A stretch of 21,385 bases of DNA from Carex sylvatica (lineage: Eukaryota; Streptophyta; Magnoliopsida; Poales; Cyperaceae), in the NCBI GenBank assembly GCA_964058845.1, contig CAXKVR010000249.1:1-21385 (forward strand), written 5' to 3'. Position numbers and translations under genes: made by a program. The notes under the pieces are model-generated. The model ran no database searches. It was not told the origin of the DNA and saw only the letters and a list, made by a program, of their open reading frames with translations. Of the stretch, positions 9,565 to 18,159 are shown one piece after another. Numbering within the stretch: position 1 is the first letter of the stretch; the number at the start of each line of letters is the position of its first letter.

Positions 9565-10022
9565 GATATCATTGAGGCAATCTAACTATATTTTCTTGTG
9601 TATATTTGAATAAAATAAATTATTAAGAATTAATGTCAAGTCCTTAATTAGTGTTATATTTAGACTTGTGATATCCAACTGACAAATCAAATCAATCAAA
9701 GTTATAAAGAGTTACGACATCACTTCATAAATATATCAAATGTCTTATCTTTTTTGGTATACACTCTAAACAAGAAAAAAATTTCTTCACAAAATTATTT
9801 AAATAAAAAATATTAAGATCTCTAAAAAAAAAAAAAGAGGACTATTCGGACCAGAGACTAGAGCCAGTCTAGTCTCTAGTGGACCGCCCCTGTCCCAGGC
9901 GATCTGCTATGGAGATTGGGCCACCCGTGAGTCTGACGGTCAGGGCAATTTTAATAAAATATATAATGCGGAGACATTTCTAAAATTATCTTTTTTTAAG
10001 GTTATTAATAAAAATGACCGTC
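9565..10022 (-). repeat. right inverted arm of the 2.0 kb MULE
   Basis: Inverted copy of 7996-8439, slightly longer because of small insertions. Identity is high in the inner 250 bases and lower near the outer GC-richer part. Confidence 0.85.
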
Positions 10023-10031
10023 TTAGATATG

Positions 10032-10174
10032 AAACCATTATATAAAAATTGTTTAAATATCAGATGTCTTTTCCATGTCCCCGAATTGCACGTGCCAAGT
10101 ACCACTTTCTTTTCTTGATGTGTTTGATAGCCACTATAATTGGTCAGTAGCCCTCTAAACGGTGTTAGGAACAT
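10032..10174. other. short spacer between elements
   Basis: The minus-strand open frame 9986-10174 crosses the MULE end and its target duplication, so it is not a gene. Nothing else is recognisable. Confidence 0.5.
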
Positions 10175-10183
10175 CTGTAAAAG

Positions 10184-10393
10184 CGAGTCGGAGTAGGTCC
10201 GATGCTCATTGGACCTACTTTAGTTCGATGAGTGTTGTAACCATCCAATTGCATCAAATTCGTGCACTCCTACTAAAATCCGTGCCAGTTTTTATCAATT
10301 TCCGTGTGCACAAATCTTAATGCTACTCGTACGGTGATAGAACACATCAAACCTAAAAGTAGGTCCAATGGGCATCAGACCTACTCCTATCCC
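10184..10393. mobile_element. small MITE with perfect 9-bp target duplication
   Basis: GGAGTAGGTCCGATGCTCAT on the left is mirrored by ATGGGCATCAGACCTACTCC on the right, and ATTGGACCTACTTT by AAAGTAGGTCCAAT. The 9-base CTGTAAAAG flanks both sides exactly (10175-10183 and 10394-10402). The middle, about 130 bases, has no coding capacity. The duplication length suggests mobilisation by a Mutator-type transposase. Confidence 0.8.
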
Positions 10394-10484
10394 CTGTAAA
10401 AGTACTTTTGAAAGCACACCTTTTTCTTCTTTTATTTTAAATAAAGCGATGATTCAATATTAAAAATATTCGGCAAGGTAGGAC

Positions 10485-11479
10485 TAGTGGGTTGCAAAAA
10501 TCCGACCCGGGCCGTCTGTATTTTACCCGTCTGTGCCTGTTATTTGGGATACTCGTGCCCGAGTCCGGGTATAGGTCAGATAAACGGGTACACGGGTATG
10601 AGCATAAAACGGGTAGGGTACGTCTTTTCGAGAAAAAACCCGACCATACCTGGACCGGATTACTCGTATTCGTATACCCTAGTGCCCGTGCCCGTGAACC
10701 GGTGTATCCATACCCGTGCCTGTATACCCATACCCGTGCCCGTACCCGTTTTTTTTTTTTTTTTCAAAATTTTCAAATTCCCCCCCCCTTTTTTTTATTC
10801 TGGTTTTTAATTTCTGTTTTTTTAATTTCTGTTTTTTAAATTCTGTTTTTTAATTTCTGTTTTTTAATTTCTGTTTTTTAATTTCTGTTTTTTAAATTCT
10901 GTTTTTTAATTTCTGTTTTTTAAATTCTGTTTTTTAAATTCTATTTTTTAATTTCTGTTTTTTAAATTCTGTTTTTTTATTTATTGTTTTAAAGTTTCTG
11001 ATTTATATTTTATTTAACATATTAAAAATAAATGAACGTTTAGAAAATATATTATAGATATAAATAAATTATGAAACTATATAATTAGAATGAGAATTTG
11101 AAAATAAAATCAAATGACTGGTGTAAAGAAATAAATAAATATATTTGTATTTAGCCGAATAAATATACAAATTTTCGCATGAATAATTTTTATATATAAG
11201 TTACAAATTTTATTTATTTATATACACTATTTGATATTGAACTATTTTGATTTTAAAAGTCGAATTATAAACACGTAATGATATTCGTACAACACCGTAA
11301 AAAAATAACAGAAAAAAAAAACAGAGAAAAAAAAAAAACTGGACCGGGTACCCGGACCGTCCTGCCCGTCAAAGGTACCACGAGCACGGGTTTTGAAAAA
11401 AATACCCGTGGTACCCGTATCCGTGCCCGACCCCGGGTATATCCGGTCCGCCCGGCCCGTACCCGTTAGCAAACCCCTA
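10485..11479. mobile_element. non-autonomous hAT-type element with TACCCG-rich ends
   Basis: An exact 8-base duplication GGTAGGAC (10477-10484 and 11480-11487) encloses the element. The termini TAGTGGGTTTGC-like (left TAGTGGGTTGC) and, inverted from the right, TAGGGGTTTGC are imperfect inverted repeats. The first 270 and last 140 bases are packed with CCCG, ACCCGTG and GGGTA words on both strands, a pattern common in plant hAT derivatives that start TAGGG. The middle is A+T-rich and includes a 15-base tandem array. Open frames over the GC-rich ends (10487-10839, 11242-11472) are low-complexity artefacts. No transposase. Confidence 0.8.
10796..10985. repeat. about 15-base tandem array (TTCTGTTTTTTAAAT)
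   Basis: About twelve consecutive units of TTCTGTTTTTTAA(A/T)T with one-base differences lie inside the hAT-type element, after a T run and a C run near 10750-10795. Confidence 0.9.
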
Positions 11480-11487
11480 GGTAGGAC

Positions 11488-11640
11488 TAGGGCTGCTAAT
11501 GAGTTGAGTCGACTCGCAAAATTAATGAGTTGAGTGGCTCAATATTTCATAACAAATTATACTTGAAATTGAAAAAAGCTCGAATTCAACTCGGCTTGCT
11601 TTTGAAAGGAAAAAAGCTCGGTTCGGCTCGCTTTTAAAAA
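11488..11640. mobile_element. 5' remnant of a second hAT-like element
   Basis: Starts TAGGGCTGCTAATGAG immediately after the duplication of the preceding element. It continues with GAGTTGAGTCGACTCG, AGCTCGAATTCAACTCGG and AAGCTCGGTTCGGCTCGC. TAGGG(N)TG(N)TAA starts followed by GAGCTCG-rich sequence are typical of another plant hAT-derived family. I could not find the other end in the window, so it is truncated or ends beyond recognition. Confidence 0.45.
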
Positions 11641-11699
11641 CCATAAATAAAGAAATAAATTTTATCAAACCAACTTGATTGTTTTGTTTTTTTTACAAA

Positions 11700-11850
11700 A
11701 AATTATAAGGACCGAAATGTCATTTCGGTCCCTTTTTTTTGAGACCGAATTGTCATTTCAGTTCCAACCGTTTTCACAAGAAAAAAAATATGTTGAAAAA
11801 TTGTGAAAATTCTTGGGACCGAAATTGTCATTCAGTCCAAAAAAAAAAGA
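11700..11850. repeat. cluster of ACCGAAATGTCATT motifs with a perfect hairpin
   Basis: At 11709-11731 GGACCGAAAT and ATTTCGGTCC pair around a 3-base loop. Variants of the same words recur at about 11741-11765 (GAGACCGAATTGTCATTTCA) and about 11816-11840 (GGGACCGAAATTGTCATTCA). It is probably the decayed core of a small repeat family. Confidence 0.6.
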
Positions 11851-12055
11851 AAATTTGATGAAATGACATTTCATTTCTCATAATTTTTAAAAAAAAAACC
11901 ATGTTGGTTTCATAAATTTTATTTTTTTAATTATGGTTTATAAAAAAGATCTATTTTGACAACCAATGAGCATTTTCTGAATTTTACTTTGTGAAAATTG
12001 TAGGCGCAGCATGCCTAAAGCAGCCTCCGATAAAAGAAAATAGCAAGAAAGTAAA

Positions 12056-12128
12056 TGTTGCTGCCCAGGATCGAACTGGAGACCTTCAGTGTGTAAGACT
12101 GACGTGATAACCACTACACCACAGCAAC
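12056..12128 (-). tRNA. tRNA-Val (anticodon UAC)
   Basis: The minus strand folds into a full cloverleaf. The acceptor arm GTTGCTG / CAGCAAC has seven perfect pairs with discriminator A. The D arm has a GTGT...TCAC stem with GG in the loop. The anticodon stem TCAGT / ACTGA encloses the loop CTTACAC, giving anticodon UAC. The variable loop is AGGTC, and the T arm is TCCAG-TTCGATC-CTGGG. The internal pol III promoter is present: the A box TGGTGTAGTGG matches consensus exactly, and the B box AGTTCGATCCT has small deviations. T-rich sequence (TTTCTTGCTATTTTCTTTT) follows the 3' end. There is no intron and no break. It decodes valine GUA codons. It sits alone between transposon remnants. Confidence 0.9.
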
Positions 12129-12681
12129 CTTCTTGTAATATTTCCGGAAAATAGCTAATTGATTACAAGATTTTGTTTTTTGCAACTAAATATGTTTGTA
12201 TTTCAGCTTGTGTGCTATTCTGTATTTTATTTTCCCGGTGATCACCCAACAAAAAGTTGGACGTCAATGTCAGCCCGATACGAGGACCATATATGTAATT
12301 TCGTGGAGAGCTACTTATCACTGATGATGATTTATAAGATCTAACAACAGCGACGCCTTGTTGCACGTTGATTTCATTCCAAGTTTCAGAGGATCTTCAA
12401 AATTTGTTTGTTGGTTTTGATGTGTTAATATTTCATTGCAAGTGGCAACCACTCAGCCAGTATTGGACGTATGCACGAACAAGTCTGATTGTACACCTAC
12501 GTTCAATCACAAATGTGGAACGCACACATTTAATTTTCGATATACTCTAGTTAAATATTTAAAATCTCTGAAATGTTAGATTTTTTAATGTGGGATACAC
12601 AAAGATTTCTGGAGTAATAAAACATTTTTTCCCTGTATGATTGATGGCATTTTTTTTCAATCCTAGATGAGATAATGCACA
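12129..12681. other. no further gene seen
   Basis: Three short open frames here (12159-12344 plus, 12163-12366 minus, 12368-12550 plus) overlap or adjoin, and none has a recognisable domain or splice pattern. The sequence is unremarkable A+T-rich DNA up to the MULE target duplication. Confidence 0.5.
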
Positions 12682-12690
12682 ACACGAGTA

Positions 12691-12920
12691 CAGAAATTTT
12701 AATAAATGTCCAAAATAATTAATAAATTAATCTACCCTCTTTTTTTATCAAATTTCGATTTCTACCTAAACCGGTTAATCACTAACCAGAAAAATCAAAT
12801 ATTTCCGGTCTTCCATTTTCCGGACCGGTTGAAAATAACCGGTTAATGGTTAACCAAAAATTTGATATAAATCCGGTTATTGGTTAACTGGATCGAGTGT
12901 CCGGTTGATGGTGCACCGGA
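12691..12920 (+). repeat. left terminal inverted repeat of the 6.75 kb MULE
   Basis: Pairs with 19201-19436. Rich in CCGGTTAA / TTAACCGG words. It holds one copy of the roughly 60-base unit that occurs twice in the right arm. Confidence 0.88.
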
Positions 12921-13119
12921 AAGAGAGTAGATTTAAATCCCGTGACCTTTGGTTTCATTTTTTCGTTTTTATTTTTTTGTGTCGGTGAGGTAGAAACAGA
13001 AAGGAAGAGAGCAACGGTGGGGTGAAAAAAAAAATGAAGTGTTGGCAGAGAAGGAAAAGGAAGAGGAAGAGACGCACCAGATTTATTTTTTTTATTTTTT
13101 TTATTTACACAATATTAAA

Positions 13120-13500
13120 ATAGTTTAGAATATTGAGGATTTAGTTTAGAATATTGATTAGATTGTTTTGAATTATTTGGAATATTATTTTGAATTATTT
13201 GGAATATTGTTTATAATTATTTGGAATATTGTTTATAATTATTTGGAATATTGTTTAGAATTATTTGGAATATTGTTTAGATTATTTAGAATTATTTGGA
13301 ATATTGTTTAGATTGTTTAGAATTATTTGGAATATTGTTTAGATTGTTTAGAATTATTTGGAATATTGTTTAGATTGCTTATAATTATTTGAAATATTGT
13401 TTAGATTATTTAGAATTATTTGGAATATTGTTTAGATTGTTTAGAATTATTTGGAATATTGTTTAGATTGTTTAGAATTTATAATATTGTTTAAATTATT
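13120..13500. repeat. A+T-rich minisatellite, 22- and 31-base units
   Basis: About eleven copies of GAATTATTTGGAATATTGTTTA. In the left half the units follow each other every 22 bases; in the right half a 9-base GATTGTTTA is added, giving 31-base units. Copies are nearly identical in the right half. Confidence 0.9.
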
Positions 13501-14060
13501 CGTTCAACAATTTAGAATAATTTAGATTATTTGTTTAGAATATTGTCGAAATAATTTTGATTATTTTGAAATAGTTTAGATTAGTCTAAAAAATTTGAAA
13601 ACGATTTAGAATATTTAGAAAATTTTAAAATGGTAGTCCGAATAATTTAGAAAGTTACAAAATAGTGTAGAATAATTTAGAAAAGTTTCAAAATAGTTTC
13701 AAAATAATGTAGAATAATTTAAGAAGTTCCAAAATGGTATAAAATAATTTAAAAATATGTAAAGTGGTGCCCAAATAATTTAGAAAGTTTCAAAGTAGTT
13801 TAGAATAATTTGTAAAATATTAAAATGGTGAAAAATAATTTAGAAAGTTCCAAAACAGTGTAGAATGATTTAGTAAAGTTCCAACACGGTCTAGAATAAT
13901 TTAGAAAATTTTAAAATAGTGTTAAATAGTTTAGAAAATTGCAAATTGGTTCCGAAATGGTTTACAATAATTTAGATAATCTAAATTGGTTTAGAAATTA
14001 TTACAAAAATGCAAAATAGTTTACATTAGTTTAAAATTTTCAAAAATAATGAATTAACTT
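13501..14060. repeat. decayed A+T-rich tandem region
   Basis: The phrase AATAATTTAGAAAGTTCCAAAATAGTGTAG recurs every 30-40 bases with many differences, continuing the minisatellite as an older, diverged array up to the PMD start region. No coding capacity. Confidence 0.7.
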
Positions 14061-15220
14061 TGAATTAATTTTGTAGCATGGCAGACGAAATCAATGATGA
14101 AGTAGATATGGCGCAGGATAATTTTAGTGATATGTTATGGATACCGCACAACTATCACAGGGTGTGTCACGCTTCTGATAAGATAAACATTTACTTATTT
14201 TTTTTCTGAAATATCATCTTGTTTTAATTTTTGTAATTTTTATTTTCAGTAATATAGAAAATGGAGGTTATAAACATGAAGCACTACCGTTGTCGGACTG
14301 CGTACCACGTTGCATACGCGTCATTTTTTATTCGATTGGATTTATACCAGATCGCAGTAATGCCTCACAAAATAATAGATGCGGTGCTGATACACGGACT
14401 TATGGAGTGATGGCGTCCTGAGACACACACCTTTCATCTTCCATTTGGAGAGATTACAGGTATTAACTACAAAACTATTTCAAATAAATATCTTCTTTGT
14501 GATAATTTACTGACAATTCAAATGAAGAAATTTATATTTTTTATTTGATAAATTACAGTTATGTTAGAGGACGTGAGTTGTTGATAAGCATAAATTATAT
14601 ACATATTCGATTTAGTTTTCATCATGAAATAATATCAAATATCTTGTATTTTGAATATAAAGAGAATATAATACACCTAGAATCAAGTTACTGCATTTGT
14701 TTGGTTTTAATTTGCAGAAAACGAAGAAAAACGAAGAAAAATGCCCAGTGCCGACGCACGGTTTTCGATACGGACGTACTAAGTACTTAGATGAATTTCT
14801 GGACGCGCGCCAATTTTAAAAAGGTATAATAAGCTATTCATCAAAATCCGTGCAGACGCACGGATATCGATGCAGCCACACTCTGGTCGCACAGATAAAA
14901 CCGAGCCCAGTGCGGACGCACTGTACAAGAGCCAAAAATAGAGTCTGAATTTAAAACGGCCACAACTTTTGACTCGTAACTCCGTTTTGGGCATATGACC
15001 ACTTTTCGGAAAGCCAACGAGAAGATCTACAACCTGAGAATCTAAAAAAGAAAACTTGGAGTCAGTACGAATGCAGTGGATCCGCAGACAACGAGAAATA
15101 CACGTTTTCAACACGGTTTCTATTTTTAGCGAGCCAGGGATGCTTTTTGACAGCTAAACTTGGACAAGACAACCTGAGAAACAATCCAAAAATAGCACCC
15201 ACTAACTCCACTCATCCCAC

Positions 15221-15260
15221 GACTATGCCTCTTGATTGGGCATAGTCTTTTGCTATAAAG
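15221..15260 (+). promoter_or_regulatory. hairpin plus TATA box, probable LTR promoter
   Basis: GACTATGCC (15221-15229) and GGCATAGTC (15239-15247) are a perfect 9-base stem. CTATAAAG follows at 15253-15260. A TATA box at the centre of an LTR marks the U3/R transition; the sequence after it (GGGGGTTCTTTCCC..., CTCTCTGGGG) would be the start of R. Confidence 0.55.
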
Positions 15261-15834
15261 GAGGGGGTTCTTTCCCATTCAAGCAATCTCTCTGGGGAGG
15301 GGCATCTCTCTTCGCAAAGATCAATCTCATCTCCACCAATACTTAGCGTAAAATTCTGCAATTAAGGAAACAATTCAAGGAGGAAGAAGAAGAAGATTTC
15401 AAGAAGAATGCAAGAATAAGGGTTCTTCATCTAGAGAAGGGTGTAATCTATTTCTCTATTTAATTTCTCTTTGTTTTAGCCAATCTTTTGTAATGAATTC
15501 TTTGTTGAATACTTGCATCTCCATGAGAGGCTAGTTTTCTTTCTAGGGGTTTAGGTCAATGCATGAACTTGTTTAATTGTATCTTATTCGGTTATATGTT
15601 TTTATCATGATTGTTTTATAGGATTTGATGCTAATTTCTGAGATTTATAATTTGTGTTAATTACATAATTAGTACTTAAAATCGATGTAGTTCCGCTTTG
15701 GATTTGAAAGAACCAAAGAAGTTAGGACGAGAGGAGAGTACCAATTATGAACACAAATACATTAGGTTTTGATTAAGGTCTAACCAACTGCGAAATCAAA
15801 CCAGAACTACAGAAATTAGGGTTAGGGACTTGTT

Positions 15835-15995
15835 GAAGGACGTAACTGTGAAGTCATACCCTTATTAGGACATCTCAAATTGAATCGGATATTGGTATGA
15901 AGGACGTAACTGTGAAGTACCAATATTTGAGGAGAGGAGAGACTAACAAGAGCTTATAGTCTAGGTAGCTAGGATGAAGGACGTAACTGTGAAGT
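15835..15995 (+). repeat. 20-mer GAAGGACGTAACTGTGAAGT, three perfect copies
   Basis: Perfect copies at 15835-15854, 15899-15918 and 15976-15995, spaced 64 and 77 bases apart, inside the solo LTR. The sequence between copies is different, so this is not a simple tandem array. A weaker relative (AACCAACTGCGAAATC) lies just before, at 15782. Confidence 0.95.
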
Positions 15996-16969
15996 CCGAA
16001 TTACTTAGGCACGTTATTAATTCACGAAAGTGACCCTTAATGACATATTAGGTTAGAAACCTCATCAAATCATACATGAATTTAAACAAATACCAAATAG
16101 ATAGAATTAACAAGGGATTGTAGACCGAATACCCCTAGATCTCCTTAAACTTGAAAGCAAACCAATCTTTACTTTCTTTATTTTATTTACATCTATTGTT
16201 TACAATTCCTTATTCTCAGGTATTGAACCCAACCTTTAGGATTACTTAAACAAAACCCCCAATTCTACTTTTATTGCACTTTACTTCTTTTTATTATTTT
16301 CTGAAATTAGTTAATTAAGTCTAAACCTAGTATCTAAACTTACTCCCTGAGGATCGATACCCGATAATATACTACGCGGTAGGATTGTGCACTTGCAATC
16401 TGAACTTAAAAGTGTATTAAAGGTTAAAAGGTACAGCTTGTTGTATTGAAACTTTGTACTATACCTTTTTGGTGCAACAGTTGTTTGTGGGGTTTGCCTA
16501 TTATGGGGGTCCCAGTGACGGGGAGTATAGACGGGAGCAATGCAAAAGGCTGACTCTTCAAATTGTTAGGGATCAAAGAGCATGATCAGAGTGAACTTAT
16601 GAAAAAACAGGGGTCTGAGGGAAATGAAAAAACAATGGAGTTGACTTTCCTGAAATCTAAGTTTTGTGAACGATTTAAGAAGCTACCGGCAGATCGCGAC
16701 GATCAAATGCTGAAGTGGTAAGTATTATATATATATATATATCAATTTATTCGTGCTTTAGCCTATCAATAATGTACTCACATTGTATTGAATTTTGCTA
16801 GGTATGTCCGTGCATATATCTTGGACCTGATGTCGTCCAATTTGTTCGTGGACAGTGGCGGTGACGAGATACCGCTGTGGTATCTCGATCTAATTGTGGA
16901 TTTGGACTAGCCGGTACAGTACAATTGGGGTGGAACAGTTATTGCGTATCTGTATCGGCATCTATGTAC

Positions 16970-18159
16970 TCGATAGCCTCTGGACAACCAACTTCGAAGT
17001 CTTCAAACATCTCCGTCAATCTCCTAGGTTTGCATTTGTTTACTCCAATTTTGAACCTATCACTGACATCTCTGTTCTACCCCACGTGCTTGAAGAAGTT
17101 CTTGGCAACATGTTGAGAATAATACCGATGGACACATTGGTCAGTAGACTCATCCCATCCAAGAAGTGAACTCTGAAACACAGATTTAATCCCCAAATGT
17201 CTATCCGAGATGACACAAAAAAATGATTATCTCCAATTACCTCCTATCGCAACCATCTCATAAAAAACCTCTAGTTTTCTGCATTTTCTTTCTCCACAAT
17301 TGCAAAAGCCAATGGAAGTAATTGATTCTCGGCATCGTACATACATGTCATTAGCAGCCTACCTTGGTACCGTCCCGACATGAAACAAGCATCGATACTA
17401 ATCACTGGTCTGACGAATGGTAGCGCTACAATACAAGGCCCATATGTCCATGCGGCTTGATTGAAATACTTGTCAGTTTCTCCGTCAATAGGGGTCGAGG
17501 TCACACAATATTTGGTTCCTGGATTATTTCTTTGTATGGCTTCCAAAAGTGGAATAAACAAGTTGTACGAGTTCTCCCAACTACCAAACAGATTTGCAAT
17601 AGCAAGCTCACGGCCTAGCCATAATTTGTTGTACTTAGGTGTTACATTTTTATATTCTTTTTTCACCACATCGCAGATATGATTTATAGTCGCGCACACA
17701 TCCTTTCTAATTACATCATCAATTGATAGGGCAATCATCTCTGCAGTAAGCTGACGATGATCAGCAAGTGTTGCCGGTACTTTGCATACATGAGGCATTG
17801 CTTGTTTGGTCATAATCTAAGATCCTGAAAGGCCGTTAAGCTTCGCGGATAACTTGAATTTGCAAAAATTATCTCTGCACTTTATAGTTAAACGTTTAGT
17901 TTCACTTTTAGAAACCAAACATTCATAATTATTTCGGATATAAAACTCATTTATTGTCACCCTTAGAGCCACCTTGGATTTTCATATTTGCTTCACTAAC
18001 GGTATACCCAATCAGTTTATAAATCTCATTTTGGAGATAATCAAAGTTATGGTCCATGGTTATAGGTAATGAGTATTTAGGCCGGATGCTGTAAAAAACT
18101 CCGTCATCAATGTACAGGATTTCTCCTCCAACAAAAATTCTCACACAGATGACGGTCAT
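16970..18159 (-). pseudogene. MULE transposase, N-terminal and central part, broken
   Basis: The first exon starts at 18159 (MTVICVRIFVGGEILY) and runs to a probable GT donor at 17972/17971. The main block 17813-17271 holds HVC, DHRQLTAEMIAL, KLWLGRELAIANLFGSWE, LLEAI-NPGT and RPVISIDACFMSGRYQG-LL, then PLAFAIVEKEN. This is the MULE transposase pattern with the first catalytic Asp in SIDACF. The frame then hits TAG at 17271-17273 and TAG at 17244-17246, but homology continues (RFFMRWLR, EVIGDN, then after a frameshift near 17165 GWDESTDQCVHRYYSQHVAKN), corresponding to the W..H..C..H..N region. It fades near 16970, where the oppositely directed PMD remnant ends. The C-terminal SWIM zinc finger is absent. 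A full MULE transposase is roughly 600-900 residues, so this is a truncated pseudogene. Confidence 0.85.

Larger units (their letters stand above)
7996..10022. mobile_element. non-autonomous Mutator-like element with long inverted arms
   Basis: Left arm 7996-8439 and right arm 9565-10022 are inverted copies of about 450 bases. Shared words include ATTTTTATTAAT at the very ends, AAAAAAGATAATTTTA, GGCCCAATC, GACAGGG, TAAATAATTTTGTGAAGAAA and ATATTTTCTTGTGTATATTT. The 9-base sequence TTAGATATG lies just outside both ends (7987-7995 and 10023-10031), although the right end has about four extra bases before the inverted repeat begins. The length of the inverted repeats and the 9-base duplication are the signature of Mutator-like elements. 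The interior (8440-9564) holds a TA/CA microsatellite, foldback F7, a GC-rich hairpin and an unassigned block, but no transposase. Confidence 0.8.
14582..16479 (+). mobile_element. solo LTR (1.9 kb) inserted in the PMD exon
   Basis: Starts TGATAAGC and ends GGTGCAACA (TG..CA). It is flanked by an exact 5-base duplication GTTGT (14577-14581 and 16480-16484). The PMD reading frame ends at ...GAC GTG AGT TGT on the left and resumes at TTG TGG GGT on the right, so the empty site is self-evident. It contains a TATA box (15254-15260) after a hairpin, a long leader, three copies of a 20-mer, and near the end the words CTGAGGATCGATACCCG and GTGCACTTGCA, common near the 3' end of plant Ty3-type LTRs. 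No internal coding region or second LTR was found. Orientation is inferred from the TATA box. The exact lineage is unknown; a tRNA-complementary primer site is not expected in a solo LTR. Confidence 0.85.
14078..16969 (+). pseudogene. plant mobile domain (PMD, aminotransferase-like) gene carried by the MULE, broken
   Basis: Pieces in order: possible first exon 14078-14160 (starts MADEINDEVDMAQDNF); exon to 14459 ending WRPETHTFHLPFGEIT; exon from 14559 (VMLEDVSC) continuing after the solo LTR at 16485 as LWGLPIMGVPVTGS to 16717 (FKKLPADRDDQMLKW); exon from 16802 (YVRAYILDLMSSNLFVD...PLWYLDLI...YNWGGTVIAYLYRHLC). These match the conserved order of the PMD family (WRPETHTFHLP, L-D-V-GLPI-G-PVTG, RAYIL, LFxD, YxWGxxVLAxLYRxLC). 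Introns have GT..AG borders and matching phases. It is broken by in-frame stops before WRPETH, at 16551-16553, after LIVDLD, and near 16969, and by the LTR. PMD genes are known both as host genes of the MAIN/MAIL1 group, with roles in silencing and meristem maintenance, and as passengers of MULEs and Ty3 elements. This copy is the passenger kind. Confidence 0.8.

Noticed and set aside
10487..10839. Two overlapping plus-strand frames rich in Pro, Val, Arg and Tyr
   Set aside because: Translations of TACCCG-type low-complexity ends of the hAT-type element.
13120..13500. CRISPR-like spaced repeats
   Set aside because: Units are contiguous A+T-rich tandem repeats without unique spacers, in a plant transposon.
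14779..15114. 111-residue minus-strand frame in the LTR
   Set aside because: Lies within a non-coding LTR, antisense to its promoter; no domain.
14824..16470. Alternative LTR limits from AAAAAGGTATA and TATACCTTTTT
   Set aside because: These are an inverted pair without a target duplication, while TGAT...AACA with GTTGT on both sides also restores the PMD frame.
16877..17169. Plus-strand open frames over 16877-17169
   Set aside because: They overlap the antisense of the transposase segment with GWDESTD...HRYYSQHVAKN, and in the PMD's own frame the strand has stops. They are shadows.
17461..17682. Plus-strand open frame
   Set aside because: Antisense of the transposase core.
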